Origin: Paramacrobiotus metropolitanus
Lineage: Eukaryota > Tardigrada > Eutardigrada > Parachela > Macrobiotidae
Assembly (NCBI RefSeq): GCF_019649055.1
Contig: NW_026570258.1
Coordinates: 1,054,001-1,118,000 of the forward strand
Reading direction: 5' to 3'
Length of the DNA stretch: 64,000 bases
Made by a program: the position numbers and the translations under genes. Shown in pieces: positions 36,550 to 59,384 of the stretch. How positions within the stretch are numbered: position 1 is the stretch's first letter; each line of letters starts with the position of its first letter. The notes below the pieces were generated by a model, which was not told where the DNA came from, searched no databases, and was given only the letters and a program-made list of their open reading frames with translations.

Positions 36550-37143
36550 CCAAACATTTTAGTTCGACTCAGCACATCAAACTGTACAGATATAGTACGT
36601 ATCGTTATGGCGACCTCAGGGACCCGGGTTCGAGGTCTCCGAGTACTTCAGTTCGACTCGGCAGGTCAAACTGTGCATTTGTAGTACATATCGTTTTGGC
36701 GACCGGGAACCCAGGTTCGAGGTCTCCGAGTACTTCAGTTCGACTCGGCAGGTCAAACTGTGCATTTGTAGTACATATCGTTTTGGCGACCTCGGGAACC
36801 CAGGTTCGAGGTTCCCGAGTACTTCAGTTCGACTCGGCAGGTCAAACTGTGCATTTGTAGTACATATCGTGGTGGCGACCTCGGGGACCCGGGTTCGAGG
36901 TCCCCGAGTACTTCAGTTCGACTCAGCACGTCAAACTGTACATATATGGTACATATCGTTGTGGCGACCTCGGGGACCCGGGTTCGAGGTCCCCGAGTAC
37001 TTCAGTTCGACTCAGCAGGTCAAACTGTACATTTGTAGTACATATCGTGGTGGCGACCTCGGAGACCCGGGTTCGAGGTCCCCGAGTACTTCAGTTCGAC
37101 TCAGCACATCAAACTGTATAGGAATCACGATGAAAATCGGTGG
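36550..37143. repeat. 89-bp satellite array with a conserved hairpin
   Basis: Units begin at GGCGACC near 36609, 36698, 36785, 36874, 36963, 37052 and 37142, a period of 87-90 bp; part of a unit precedes them. Each contains CTCGGGGACC, a nine-base loop CGGGTTCGA and GGTCCCCGAG, a ten-pair stem, then TTCAGTTCGACTC and a weaker TGTAC/GTACA hairpin. The third unit has AA in one arm and TT in the other where others have GA and TC, so pairing is preserved. The loop contains GGTTCGA as in a tRNA T-arm. The last unit runs into the 3' side of the F-box gene. Confidence 0.93.
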
Positions 37144-37188
37144 CGACCCAAAGGTCACTCGGCGAACCAAAGGTCACTGTCACTTCCG

Positions 37189-39128
37189 TTACATCGAACC
37201 CTCAACATGTCTTGAATTAGAAACGCGGGCTCGCTTCGCTCGCCCGCTTGAATATTTCAGCTGGACTGTGCAGTTCACCCAGTGGACGGCATCACATGGA
37301 TAACGTCGCCAGGATGCGAGAAAATCCCCGATGCAGAATTTGTCAGACATCCACGGAAACAGCCGACGATGACCCGGTACATGCAACGTGCATTCGGCAC
37401 GGTTGACGTAGTCCATAGCCGTTCCCATCGCGAACTTGTATTCCATGCCCACTAAGTAAATCCCCTTCAGGTGGATTCCCGCATGGTGTTGGAACGCAAA
37501 ATCGAGCAGTTCGAAGACCATCGGCCAATCACCAGCCGCCAGACGCCGTTCGCGCGTCGCCATAATGAGCCGCTTGGTGGTGGCACGGAGGCACTTGAAG
37601 ATGGGGTACGTCAGCCAGTCGTCATCGCAAGTGTCACGCTGCATTTTGCCGATGGTCTTCACGATAATGTCCGCGGTCAACTCCGGCGACTGCAAGGTGG
37701 TATTCCAGGCTGAGCACACAGCGCGCAACTGTGTCCGCTCCAGTGTGTCCAGATGCGAGAAGGTCTCCCTCCACAAATCCGTTGGCATCATGTCGAGACG
37801 CAGCAGTTCTCCATTCGATGCTGACGAATAGTCCAACGGCAGCGACACACTGCATTTCACGTATACACAATCCCAGTTTGCGGCGCTTACAGGTGTAACG
37901 CCGTTCGCGTGATCACCTAAATTAAGGAAATAGTCACAATCTCGAATATGTAGTTCTTACACCGTTCTTACACCGATCCACTGTTGTGGCATGTTTTTCA
38001 AATTTTAAAATAAATTTCAAAAATTTTAAAATTCATTTTAAAATTCGAAAAAAGTCGTGGAAGTCTGGATCCATGTAAGAACGATCTTCACGGTTATGCG
38101 CATTCACAGATACATGCAAAATTTGAAAGGGATCGGTCCATAATGAGACTTTTGGTACACCTGAATGCATTTAAACTTTTTGGAATTTAGCTAACCTTAT
38201 AACTCCCGAACCGGATGTTGCGCGCGAAAACGGATTTCACGGCTATGTATTCAAATCATTTGGCTACATAATGTAAAAAACCAACCCAGAAAAGTGTTTG
38301 GAAGGGCGCGAAGCGAATATTCCCGTCAGTGTACACGGATTTAGTGTATGTACTGGGCCAAATCCCTTAAACCCGTGAATTCCTCGCTGTTTCGCGAAAG
38401 CGAAATGCGAAAGAATTGCGGGGCAAGCTGTCTAATTATAAGCGCCAACACTGCGAACGCCCTCAGTGTGTACTACTTATACCTTCACATAAGAAATTGA
38501 TCACCCGGCTTGTAAATGAAAGTGGTACCATGTACCGGAATTTTCCTTATAGTTAAATAAATTATTTTTTATTTATCGTTATAAAAATGAGTTTTGTACT
38601 TAGAGACCCACTAATCATAATATCAAAGCTGTGGAGGTATCCTGTAGGAGCCGGCAGCCTGACTGTGGCCCACCACGTGTTCGGGACTCTCCAGCGAATC
38701 CGCCGCAACGGGACAATGTCCGTGTACCGTTGCCCGTTGTTCCACCACTGGATTTCGGCCACAACAAATTTCCCGTTCATCACACGCTCCGGTGCGTGTA
38801 CCGTCGGCAACGAGGTCAGCACTTCCGCAGGCCGCCACGTCCACGCCACGGAACGGGACTCACGCAGGAGGACTTCCGCAGGAATGGTCCGTTCCGGTCG
38901 ATCATAAGCCCGCGCTAACACTGTACCATCGAATGAACTGCCCCGGCCGGTGTGATCCTTGTTATACCGGAAAACCCGCCGCAACGGCGTCAGTTCGAGG
39001 CGCCGGTTAGGACAGAGGAAGTCGATGAAGAGCCCGGTATCGGCCACACCCACGACCCGTCCGTAACGAAACAGTCCATCGTCTCCCAGAACATCCACAC
39101 AATTCCACTGGTCAACGATATCGGACAT
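37189..39128 (-). CDS. F-box protein with lineage-specific N-terminal domain
   Basis: Two exons, 38612-39128 and 37189-37916, join in phase through GTGGGT and TTTAG to give 414 residues. The start is ATG at 39126-39128. Residues 1-172 form an unnamed domain starting SDIVDQWNCVDVLGDDG with YGRVVGVADTGLFIDFLCP, reminiscent of a small beta-barrel. In exon 2, MMPTDLWRETFSHLDTLERT and LRAVCSAWN form a typical F-box. F-box proteins recruit substrates to SCF ubiquitin ligases; the target is unknown and no leucine-rich or Kelch repeats follow. The end includes a small dyad (37212-37234) and runs close to the satellite array, so the C-terminus may have been altered by repeat insertion or an exon may be missing. 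The donor is a less common GTGGGT. Confidence 0.7.
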
Positions 39129-40227
39129 GGTAACAGAGAAAAAATGACGGGAATGTTCGAAAAACTGTAGTATAGTAAAAGCGAAACAAAAGATATGGTT
39201 TTTGTAGGGCGTGAAATATTTGGACAACTGCGTTAATCGATCTGTTTTACGTGCGTAAATCTTCGGAGAAAACTGCTGGCTGGATGCTGCGGCTATGCGT
39301 TGTACCGCTGTGAGTGGACTGGTCAACTTTTCCCATACCGGTCAGCTTTGTGTTGGCCGTACGTACGTACATGCGGTCATACACTCCCACCGATCGGGCC
39401 TTGTGATCTCAAGTACTCAAAGGAACCTTTATGGTCAGCGGAAAAAGCGCCGCCTCTGCAATGCACTGAATCACCGCACTCTGGACAATAAGTTTGGAGA
39501 TTATGCGTGGTAATGCTATGAGTGTATTGTGCACAGTCCCTTCTCATGTTAGTTGGGACAAATTCTTTATCAGATTGTACGAGTATATACTGAGTGGTGC
39601 TCGTTGATAAGCATACTGAAAAATACATCACTATCACTTTTTTATAAAAAAACTGTGCAGTTTTCTTAACGTAGAACAGCGCAGAAAATACCGCGTTTCC
39701 GGTATCGGGTAAACGGGCCATATTGTGAAAGTGTCCGGAATGCGAAAAAGTACCGGTCTTTCAGATTATTACATTCAATGCACGAATTACTGGACAACTT
39801 TTCTTCGACTTATTTTAATGCCGAATTTCTCTCCTGAAATAATAATAACCAATTTTCCGCAGAATTCTTTTACATGCACAATTCGCATGCCAACCAAACG
39901 TGAGGCCGCGGCGCGCACTGGCGCTAAAAATAACACAAAAAACATAACAAAGCTAAAATTCACACAGACATATCCGTAATATTTCCCATCCGCACAAATA
40001 ACATCCTATGACGTCATCGCAACACACATTAATCCGCCACTTTGCTCTCGTACATTAACCAAAAACTGCCGAACAAGCAAAGAGAGAGAAGGGAGAGAAG
40101 AAAGAGAATTTGAAAGAGAGGCGCTCATAAAAGAAAAAAAACTAAAAAACATTACGAAAGTAAGACCAAAACAGGACGCCCAGCGCGGCATACAAACAAA
40201 GCAAAATTTCCGGGGTTTTCCGGTTGG
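39129..40227. other. Interval between F-box gene and OGT
   Basis: It contains the presumed F-box promoter, the downstream flank of OGT, and a GA-rich stretch at 40078-40125. Bases 39664-39743 form a dispersed repeat also found at 57028-57107, sharing ACGTAGAACAGCGCA-like sequence and ATTGTGAAAGTGTCCGGAAT. No gene is seen. Confidence 0.5.
39664..39743 (+). repeat. Dispersed repeat, about 80 bp, copy 1
   Basis: Aligns with 57028-57107: both read CTAACGT-GAACAGCGCA, then a GC-rich middle (CCGGTATCGGG or CGTCCGGAAGG), then ATTGTGAAAGTGTCCGGAAT. The ends were not defined. It may be a fragment of a transposon end. Confidence 0.65.
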
Positions 40228-52994
<12,767 letters not shown>

Positions 52995-52999
52995 TTATC

Positions 53000-54937
53000 A
53001 GGACCAACCCCCCAGCAGCACGGCCGCGAACCCTGCTCTAACCAGTGTCGTCCGATGCAACAACTGGTCCTGCGCAGTGGGTTCCTCCTGCTTTCATCCA
53101 CACGCATCACCCAACAACGTCTCAATGGCTGTCATTCTGCGTCCCATTTATGTGGCAAGCATTCCCATTCAAAACAACTACAGACACTGCTCAAAACAAT
53201 GCCAGAATTTTCCGCTGACGATCAATGGAAAATTTCACGAAATTTTCAATACTTCATCCTCACTGGCACCGTCACACAACACAACGCATGAGCTAGTGGG
53301 AAATATCACAGAGGAAAATAATTCAGAAATAAATCAAAGTATAAATATGTGCTGAAGAATTCTCGTGGGAGTAGGAAGATCAAATAGATAGCAGCAGCTT
53401 TGCAGGTTTCGATACAAAACTTGTGAATGGAATCAATGGACAGTTTGGAGGATGCCAAAAGATGAGAGACGAGAATGTGATTGCGGAAAAATCGCGCTCT
53501 CTGCGCTGTACTGTGTGTTGTCACTCTCTCTGTACCAGTCTCTATCTCTCCCTCTGTGCCAGTCTCTCTCAGCGCGCGCTGTGAGATGAGTCGGTGCGGC
53601 GCTCGTTAAAACGTGCTGACCTCATCGCTATACGAGGCTGTCTGTACGCAGCGCTGATCCCAGTGTGACGGTGCCGTGATTCACGGTTAAAAGTCGCGTA
53701 CGTATGCATTGTACAGTACTCGTACTGAACATGACTTTTGGCCAGTTTGCTTGTACAACACACAGTGCCGACAAAATGATACAAATGTGGCTCGTTTTCG
53801 TGATGGGTTGCCGATTTCTTTTGCACTAAAACTGAAAAAAAAGGATATCATAAGCATAAGGCCTGAATAGTGAATAAACCTAAAATAAAAATCATTTCGA
53901 ATAAATGCACTGAAAGCCTGCATCCGATGATTCCGATCGACGTGATTTAGAACAGGATGGCTGCTGAATGGAGTTAATGGACAGTGGATATCTTTGGCGA
54001 TACGCAACTGGACATTTTGGCCACAACATTTTAAAAATTTATTATGATGATTTGAATTTAATGGAAACCTGTAGCCGCTTTAATTAAGCGCTGGGGAACA
54101 GCCGACCGAGCCTCTATTCTCCTCTGTTATATTGCTTCCCTATTACCGACAAGCACTTTAATACATTGGCGACCTCCCCCGTAGGCGGGTGCTGATTTCC
54201 TTTATTATTCTTCCCGAGCGCACTGCGGGTTTTCCAGTTTTCATATCATTTGCAGTGATCTGCTTGCGTTAGAAAATAACGTTGAGTACAGTAATTTGAA
54301 CTAATTTGTAAGTAGTGTAATACAGATATGTACAGTATATTCATGCGTTACATAAGTTATTAGTAAACAGGAAATAGGAATTGCGTTTGATATCATCGTA
54401 CCACTTCTCAATTTCCCGTCGCTTGCTCAGTTAAGTATCCATCACGCGAGGACGAATTGTTTTACCTATAGCCTACGGCCCTACAGGCTACAGGTATACT
54501 TATCGTTAAAATTTTAGCTTATAATTACACAAATTTGTGCGGGGTTTGTCAGTATGAGGTAATAGGTATCGGTTTATTTCATCGCTTTAGAAATCATGGC
54601 ATGTTGTATCGCTCATCTTGCAAGGATCCCGACGAAGTGCTTGAGCCATCATATAAACCTTGCAGCAATAAGAAAAATTGGGAGACTCGGGATTCGGGGG
54701 AGCAGATTCACTGTCTCAACGAGGGACGCTCCGTTGAACGACCAAACAGTGAGTATCGTATATACAAGTAGATAATAATTATGCTTACATTACTTGTATT
54801 TACTTACTAAATACTATATGCACCAACTACATGTTTTTGCATGCATTAAATGCATGCATGCATAATTGTTCATGAATGCAGGGCCTGGGCCGTAGTAATA
54901 TTTAACTAATTTTTTTCCATCGGTTGCACTTTACAGC
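53000..54937. other. Interval between OGT and BTB-Kelch gene 1
   Basis: Divergently placed 5' regions of OGT (minus) and BTB-Kelch 1 (plus). A plus-strand frame at 54535-54771 with a donor-like GTGAGT near 54751 could be an upstream exon of the Kelch gene, but the join to the next exon is out of frame, so it is not included. An LTR-like segment with a TGGCGACC primer-site-like end lies at 54070-54172, with no partner. Confidence 0.4.
53500..53600 (-). promoter_or_regulatory. GAGA-rich tract upstream of OGT
   Basis: On the minus strand this reads as GAGAGAGACTGGCACAGAGG, then GAGAGATAGAGACTGGTACA, then GAGAGAGTG, that is, two imperfect repeats rich in GAGAG. It lies about 550 bp upstream of the OGT start codon, a plausible promoter or 5' UTR position. 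GAGA elements bind GAGA-type factors in arthropods; any role here is inference. Confidence 0.3.
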
Positions 54938-57900
54938 GTTGGTTTGGCACGGTTACTCCTTGTTTCACCATTAAGGATGCGGATCGTACGAAGACCACAG
55001 AGTTAAAAAAAGGACATCAGCCACAGCAGAATTCATCGAACATTCAGCTGCGAATCGACAGCAAAATATTTTCCGTGAACAAAGACGCCCTGATCCAAGG
55101 CTCACCGTACTTCGCCGCCATGTTAAGTGGACATCTCCCGGAAAATAACACCACCAGCATCGTGCTCCATCGACCCGCGAACGTCCATCATCCAACACTG
55201 GTCACATTGGTAAAACACTTGAGCAGTGGAGACCGCATTTACAAACTATCCTTTAAGCGCAAAGATGCCGTTAATTTGTGGATGGCCGCCAAATACTTGC
55301 AGATGGACGGAGCCGTCGCGAAGGCTGAGCATATCCTGCGCGAGATAATGCGGCGACCGGAGAATGTGTACCGATTGTGGCGCCTGGCGCGCCGGGATGG
55401 ACTGCCGGATCTGGAGAAACTAGCCGTAGCGAAGATTCTCCAGCAACTTCCCCGCCGCTCCGAGTTCGCTGAGTCCGAATTGTTTCTTCAGTGCAGTGTG
55501 GAAGAGGTCATGGATCTGCTGACTAATGAGGCGTACATTCCACATTCCGAAACCGCAGTGTATCGGGTTAGTGAGTCTTCTCAGCCTTTCAAGTACCGTA
55601 AAATCCGATATTGACGCCCTGGGCGTTTAATTTTTCGAAAGCTTCGAGAGGGGGCGTTTAAAACCGCAGGGGGCGTTTATTCCGGGGGGGCGTTTATTGT
55701 TTCATTTGAATAACGCGCTCATGAAATTTCATCGTCAAAGCCTAACGCTCAATATTAACAGGCATTTATAAGCTTAATGAATGTAAGCTAGTATCAGCAA
55801 AAACATGAGTATGCTTAAATTAGACCAGATTAATCAGATTCAGAATCAACTCCATCCTGTGCCAGAGGATCGTCCACTATTTCCTCATCGCTATTTTCAT
55901 ATTCTTCGTCCACGAGTTTTAGTTCTTCCTGCTCGTCTTCTTCCGATCTTGCTCAACATCTGCGGCTTTGTCCCGCAACAGTCCTAAGCCAAACTCACAT
56001 CCACGACCTTCTTTGAAAATCATTATCTGATCATCCTCACTGCCATCCAGCGCGTTGCTGATGCCGCATGCCTTAAATGATTTTCTCACGATATCGGGTG
56101 ATACTGATTCCCAAGCGTCAACTATCCACTGACAAAGCGTGGGGAGCGCAACCGCCTTCAGATTGCCGCCTTTAGTAACCTCGAGATTGTCCGAAGATAA
56201 CCACTCGGTATAATATGTTCGTATGGCTTGCTTGAATGGTTTATTCCAGGACACATCAGCGGGTTGGACAAACTTTGTGCATCCTCCGGGGACCACAGCC
56301 ATAAGTGTCTTTTGAAGTCCCAACTGCTTTTTAACAATTGGATCGATGTGACATTTGAATGAGTCCCACACAAGTAACCTTTGACCAAATAACGTACTCC
56401 CCAGCACTTCTTTCACATACGATTTGGTCAGCTCCGTGTTCATCCAGGTTGTTCCTTCATACTTCACGATCAGGTGACGACTGAACTTTTCCAGCTCTTT
56501 CAAGGGACGTTTCCGATTAAGCAAAACAAAAGGCTTCAGCTTCGTACCGTCCGCCTTTGCAGTCAGCATGACAGTTACACGCATTTTTTCATGACCAGTT
56601 GTCTTTACGGTGACTTCCTTTGCTCCAGTCGTTTCTAAAGTAGTATCAGATAGCATGTCGAACCACACCGCGGTTTCATCGCATCCAAAAATGTTGGGGG
56701 CCAGAATGTTGGGGTATATCAGAAACAACCCAAGATGCAAAGTTTTACTTTGTTTAACTAAGTTTTCAAAATTCGCATAATGTTATAAGAGCCGGATAAA
56801 AACTCCTTGGAGGTCAAGTTGTGTTGATGAATACTTACCATGTTTGACGTTTATCGCATTCCGAACATTTTCTCAATCATTATTAATATATGGATTTGCG
56901 TACCGAGAACCAGAGAACGCTATTCTCCGCATTGTTCGACACAATATGAGCTTTTCAGAACTGATGACGTGATAATTAGTGTTTTTGTACAAGTTTGTAC
57001 ACGATTAATGAAAAATTATCAAGTTGCCTAACGTGGAACAGCGCATATAATACACTGCCTCTGGCGTCCGGAAGGCGAATCCTAATTGTGAAAGTGTCCG
57101 GAATGTACTGAGTAGTTATAAGACTGCAGTTATAAGACTGAATTTGGCAAATTCATGTTTGCAGGCAATAGTGCGTTGGTGCATGCACGACGCCGCCGAA
57201 CGTATGCAGTACATACATAAACTGTTGGATGGATACGTCGTGTGGGATAGCATGGATATTGAATCGCTGATAGCTTCCACTACCGGTCCACTGCAAGCCG
57301 CTTTAACACGAATTCGTGCTGATCGACACCGCGGTCTGATGGGCGGTGGTAGGTCGCTCAAACGTGCGATCCCGAAAGAAGCTATCTTCTACCACATGCG
57401 CGACGGGCACCCGCATCAGCTTCTTCGCTTCGATTTCCTCCGCAACGAGCTGACCAAGCTGGACACACCGCTGCAGGCGACGCTGGCCGAACGCTGGCCG
57501 ACGATCCAAGCCGATGGTTTTGCGGTGGCCGTCGGAAGGGAACTGATCGTCGGCACCACATCGCCCGATCCGTATCATCACGAAATGATGGCCATGGACT
57601 GTAGCACCGGCTGCACACGGACGATTATGCTGCAGTCGCCCTTCAGCGGGTGCATGTGCGTGGTGGCGGTGGGCAGTGAAGTGTACGGTGCTGGTACAGC
57701 GATGAGTAGTCACAGCGAACGATGGTACTGCTTCGATGTGGCTACCGGGCAAGCCCGGGTATCGGAGCTGCCTTTCTACACTTTTGAGAAGCCGGCTATG
57801 CCGCCAAACATTCCGCCGGGGATGCAAATGCTGATGGATGTACTGATCGACGGTATAGAGGCCGTGTACCTGCGATATTACCGGTAAGAAAGTATACCAG

Positions 57901-58857
57901 AAAATTCATATGACCTTATACACAATAAAATATCTCCAGGAGTCGCCTACTGTAGCTGGATAATCACATATTTAATGTTAATTGCCCATTAGCCTTTGGT
58001 AGTGGGTCTGGCTTTAAGATTGTATGTTCTGAGTTCGATTCCTGGGTTGGGTAACTTAAATCTCAATCAAACCAAAAAAACGTATTGCATTTTCTAAATT
58101 GGCCGGATAATACTAATAAAATCTAAATAATCTTTATCATTTTATACGCAGCGCATCTATGGAGGCCTACCCTCTCCCTCACGGTCGAATCTGGTTTTCA
58201 TCCGTCGGCTCCGTTGATGAGAAGCACGACAATCATCCCGAGAGTATGGTGGAGCTGTACGACATCCAGACCAACAAATGGACGAAACACACCGGTTGGA
58301 CGGACGAACACAAGTTCCATCATCGCTGCGGGACGATCGTCTTCCAAGGATACCTGTACTTCATGGGTGGCTGTGTGGACGCCGAGGAATCGTTCTACTG
58401 GGAGAAAAATGGAAAAGCTGTGACAGCCTGCTACCGTGTCTCCCTAAGCCACGCCCAACCCGAACCGGAGCGCATCGCGGACCTAAACGTGGCGCGTTAC
58501 CAACACTGCATCTTCATCAAGGACGGGCGGATCTGGGTGTACGGTGGAACGACCCACGTGGCCGGGGACAATCAGCGAAAACGGGCGCTGACGTCCTTTG
58601 AAGTGTACGATGTCGAGGCTGAACAGTGGACCGTGGTGGATGTGCCTATGTCCAAGGAACTGCAGGCGGAAGTAGCTGGAGGGTATTACGCGCAGAAGAC
58701 AGTCTGTCTGCCGCTCCAGCATCGTCTGTCGACGGTATGCGATGGTCGTAATTTTCAGCGTCACGGCGATTACGACGAAGATAGATATTTTTATCGAATG
58801 TCCGATAAATTCAACGACAACCGGAAAGCCGATTGGCCGGCTGGTTTGGATGGTTGA
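54938..58857 (+). CDS. BTB-BACK-Kelch protein 1
   Basis: Three exons join in phase: about 54938-55566 (BTB and start of BACK), 57165-57883 (rest of BACK and first Kelch-type repeats) and 58152-58857 (Kelch repeats, stop TGA). BTB is seen in IQLRIDSKIFSVNKDAL and SPYFAAMLSG. Kelch repeats include HHRCGTIVFQGYLYFMGGC and RYQHCIFIKDGRIWVYGG. Such proteins usually bind CUL3 through BTB and select substrates through Kelch blades. No in-frame ATG precedes the BTB in the first exon. Where the paralog has ATG, this gene has AAG (near 54972), so the start lies in an undetected upstream exon or is lost. Intron 1 is about 1.6 kb, against 187 bp in the paralog, because it contains a Tigger-like element. 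Confidence 0.82.
55594..56780 (-). mobile_element. Truncated Tigger/pogo-like DNA transposon
   Basis: One end is at TA then CCGTAAAATCCGATATTGAC (55594 on), matching the MITE at 9303-9743 through the terminal repeat and about 120 bp inward, including AACGCGCTCATGA. The transposase frame follows on the minus strand. No matching inverted terminal repeat occurs before the next exon at 57165, so the other end, carrying the transposase N-terminus, is missing. It sits in intron 1 of BTB-Kelch gene 1, antisense to it. Confidence 0.85.
55919..56740 (-). pseudogene. DDE transposase, Tigger/pogo family, N-terminus missing
   Basis: An open frame of about 273 residues covers the catalytic domain. The first Asp lies in GCDETAVWFDM, the second in LLVWDSFKCHI, the third in FVQPADVSWNKPFK, the classical DDD pattern of pogo/Tigger/jerky transposases. 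The helix-turn-helix DNA-binding domains that should precede it (about 150-200 residues) are absent, and no ATG starts the frame. The tail is acidic (GSEDDQ) and ends in KKTSRKN. It could not bind its ends as it stands. Similarity of the flanking end to the MITE identifies it as a relative of the MITE's mobiliser. Confidence 0.85.
57028..57107 (+). repeat. Dispersed repeat, about 80 bp, copy 2
   Basis: Homologous to 39664-39743. It lies in intron 1 of BTB-Kelch gene 1, between the transposase remnant and exon 2, ending about 60 bp before the exon 2 acceptor. Confidence 0.65.
57990..58062 (+). repeat. tRNA-like (SINE or pseudo-tRNA) fragment in Kelch intron 2
   Basis: GAGTTCGATTCCTGGG near 58030 matches a pol III B box, and TTTGGTAGTGGG upstream loosely resembles an A box. 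A five-pair stem with a seven-base loop can be drawn between them, but the usual T33 and acceptor stem are lacking. A tRNA-derived repeat is more likely than a functional tRNA. Confidence 0.3.
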
Positions 58858-59384
58858 TGCTGTGTTCTGCTAAACGTTCTTTTTTTTGCATTTTTCATTT
58901 TTTCTTACGGTTTTTGTGTTCACAGGGATGATAGTCTCCACTTCATGCTGACTTTTATCTACGCATGTGAGCAATATTTTGTGGTCTAGAACTTCTCAAT
59001 GTCAACCTGTTGTAATTAATTTTGCTATTGCATTTCGGTTTTGTACGGCTCACCGTTAAACAGATATTATTTTGTTTGAATTGTGTCTGCGCAAAGATTT
59101 TGATTTTAGACTAAATCTAACATTTCGAAAATTGGTAAGGAAAATTATCTGCTCTTCTAAGCGCTTTAAGCTATTCAGTGATTAATAGCGCAATCAATTC
59201 ATTCATTCACCAATTATTCGCTCTTTATTAGCCAAGCTCAACCATACGCAAGCAAGTTAAAATCTAGACGATGTTCTTGGCAAGTGCGAATTTCATTGCA
59301 TTTACATATTATTAACGAAAAAATACCAAAATTGAACATGAAAAAATAGAGTGTCGGTAACTGATCATGCACAGCGGATCATCA

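Noticed and set aside
36528-37303. Plus-strand frames of 110 and 144 codons across the satellite
   Set aside because: They are translations of the 89-bp tandem array; the repeated peptides follow from the DNA repeat.
39377-39721. 114-codon minus-strand frame upstream of the F-box gene
   Set aside because: It overlaps the dispersed repeat, starts without ATG and has no recognisable domain.
54070-54172. Possible tiny LTR (starts TGTAGCC, ends AATACA) followed by TGGCGACC like a primer site
   Set aside because: No second LTR, no target duplication and no purine tract were found, so it is left as a note.
57303-57827. 174-codon minus-strand frame opposite Kelch exon 2
   Set aside because: It is a shadow of the conserved Kelch coding exon.
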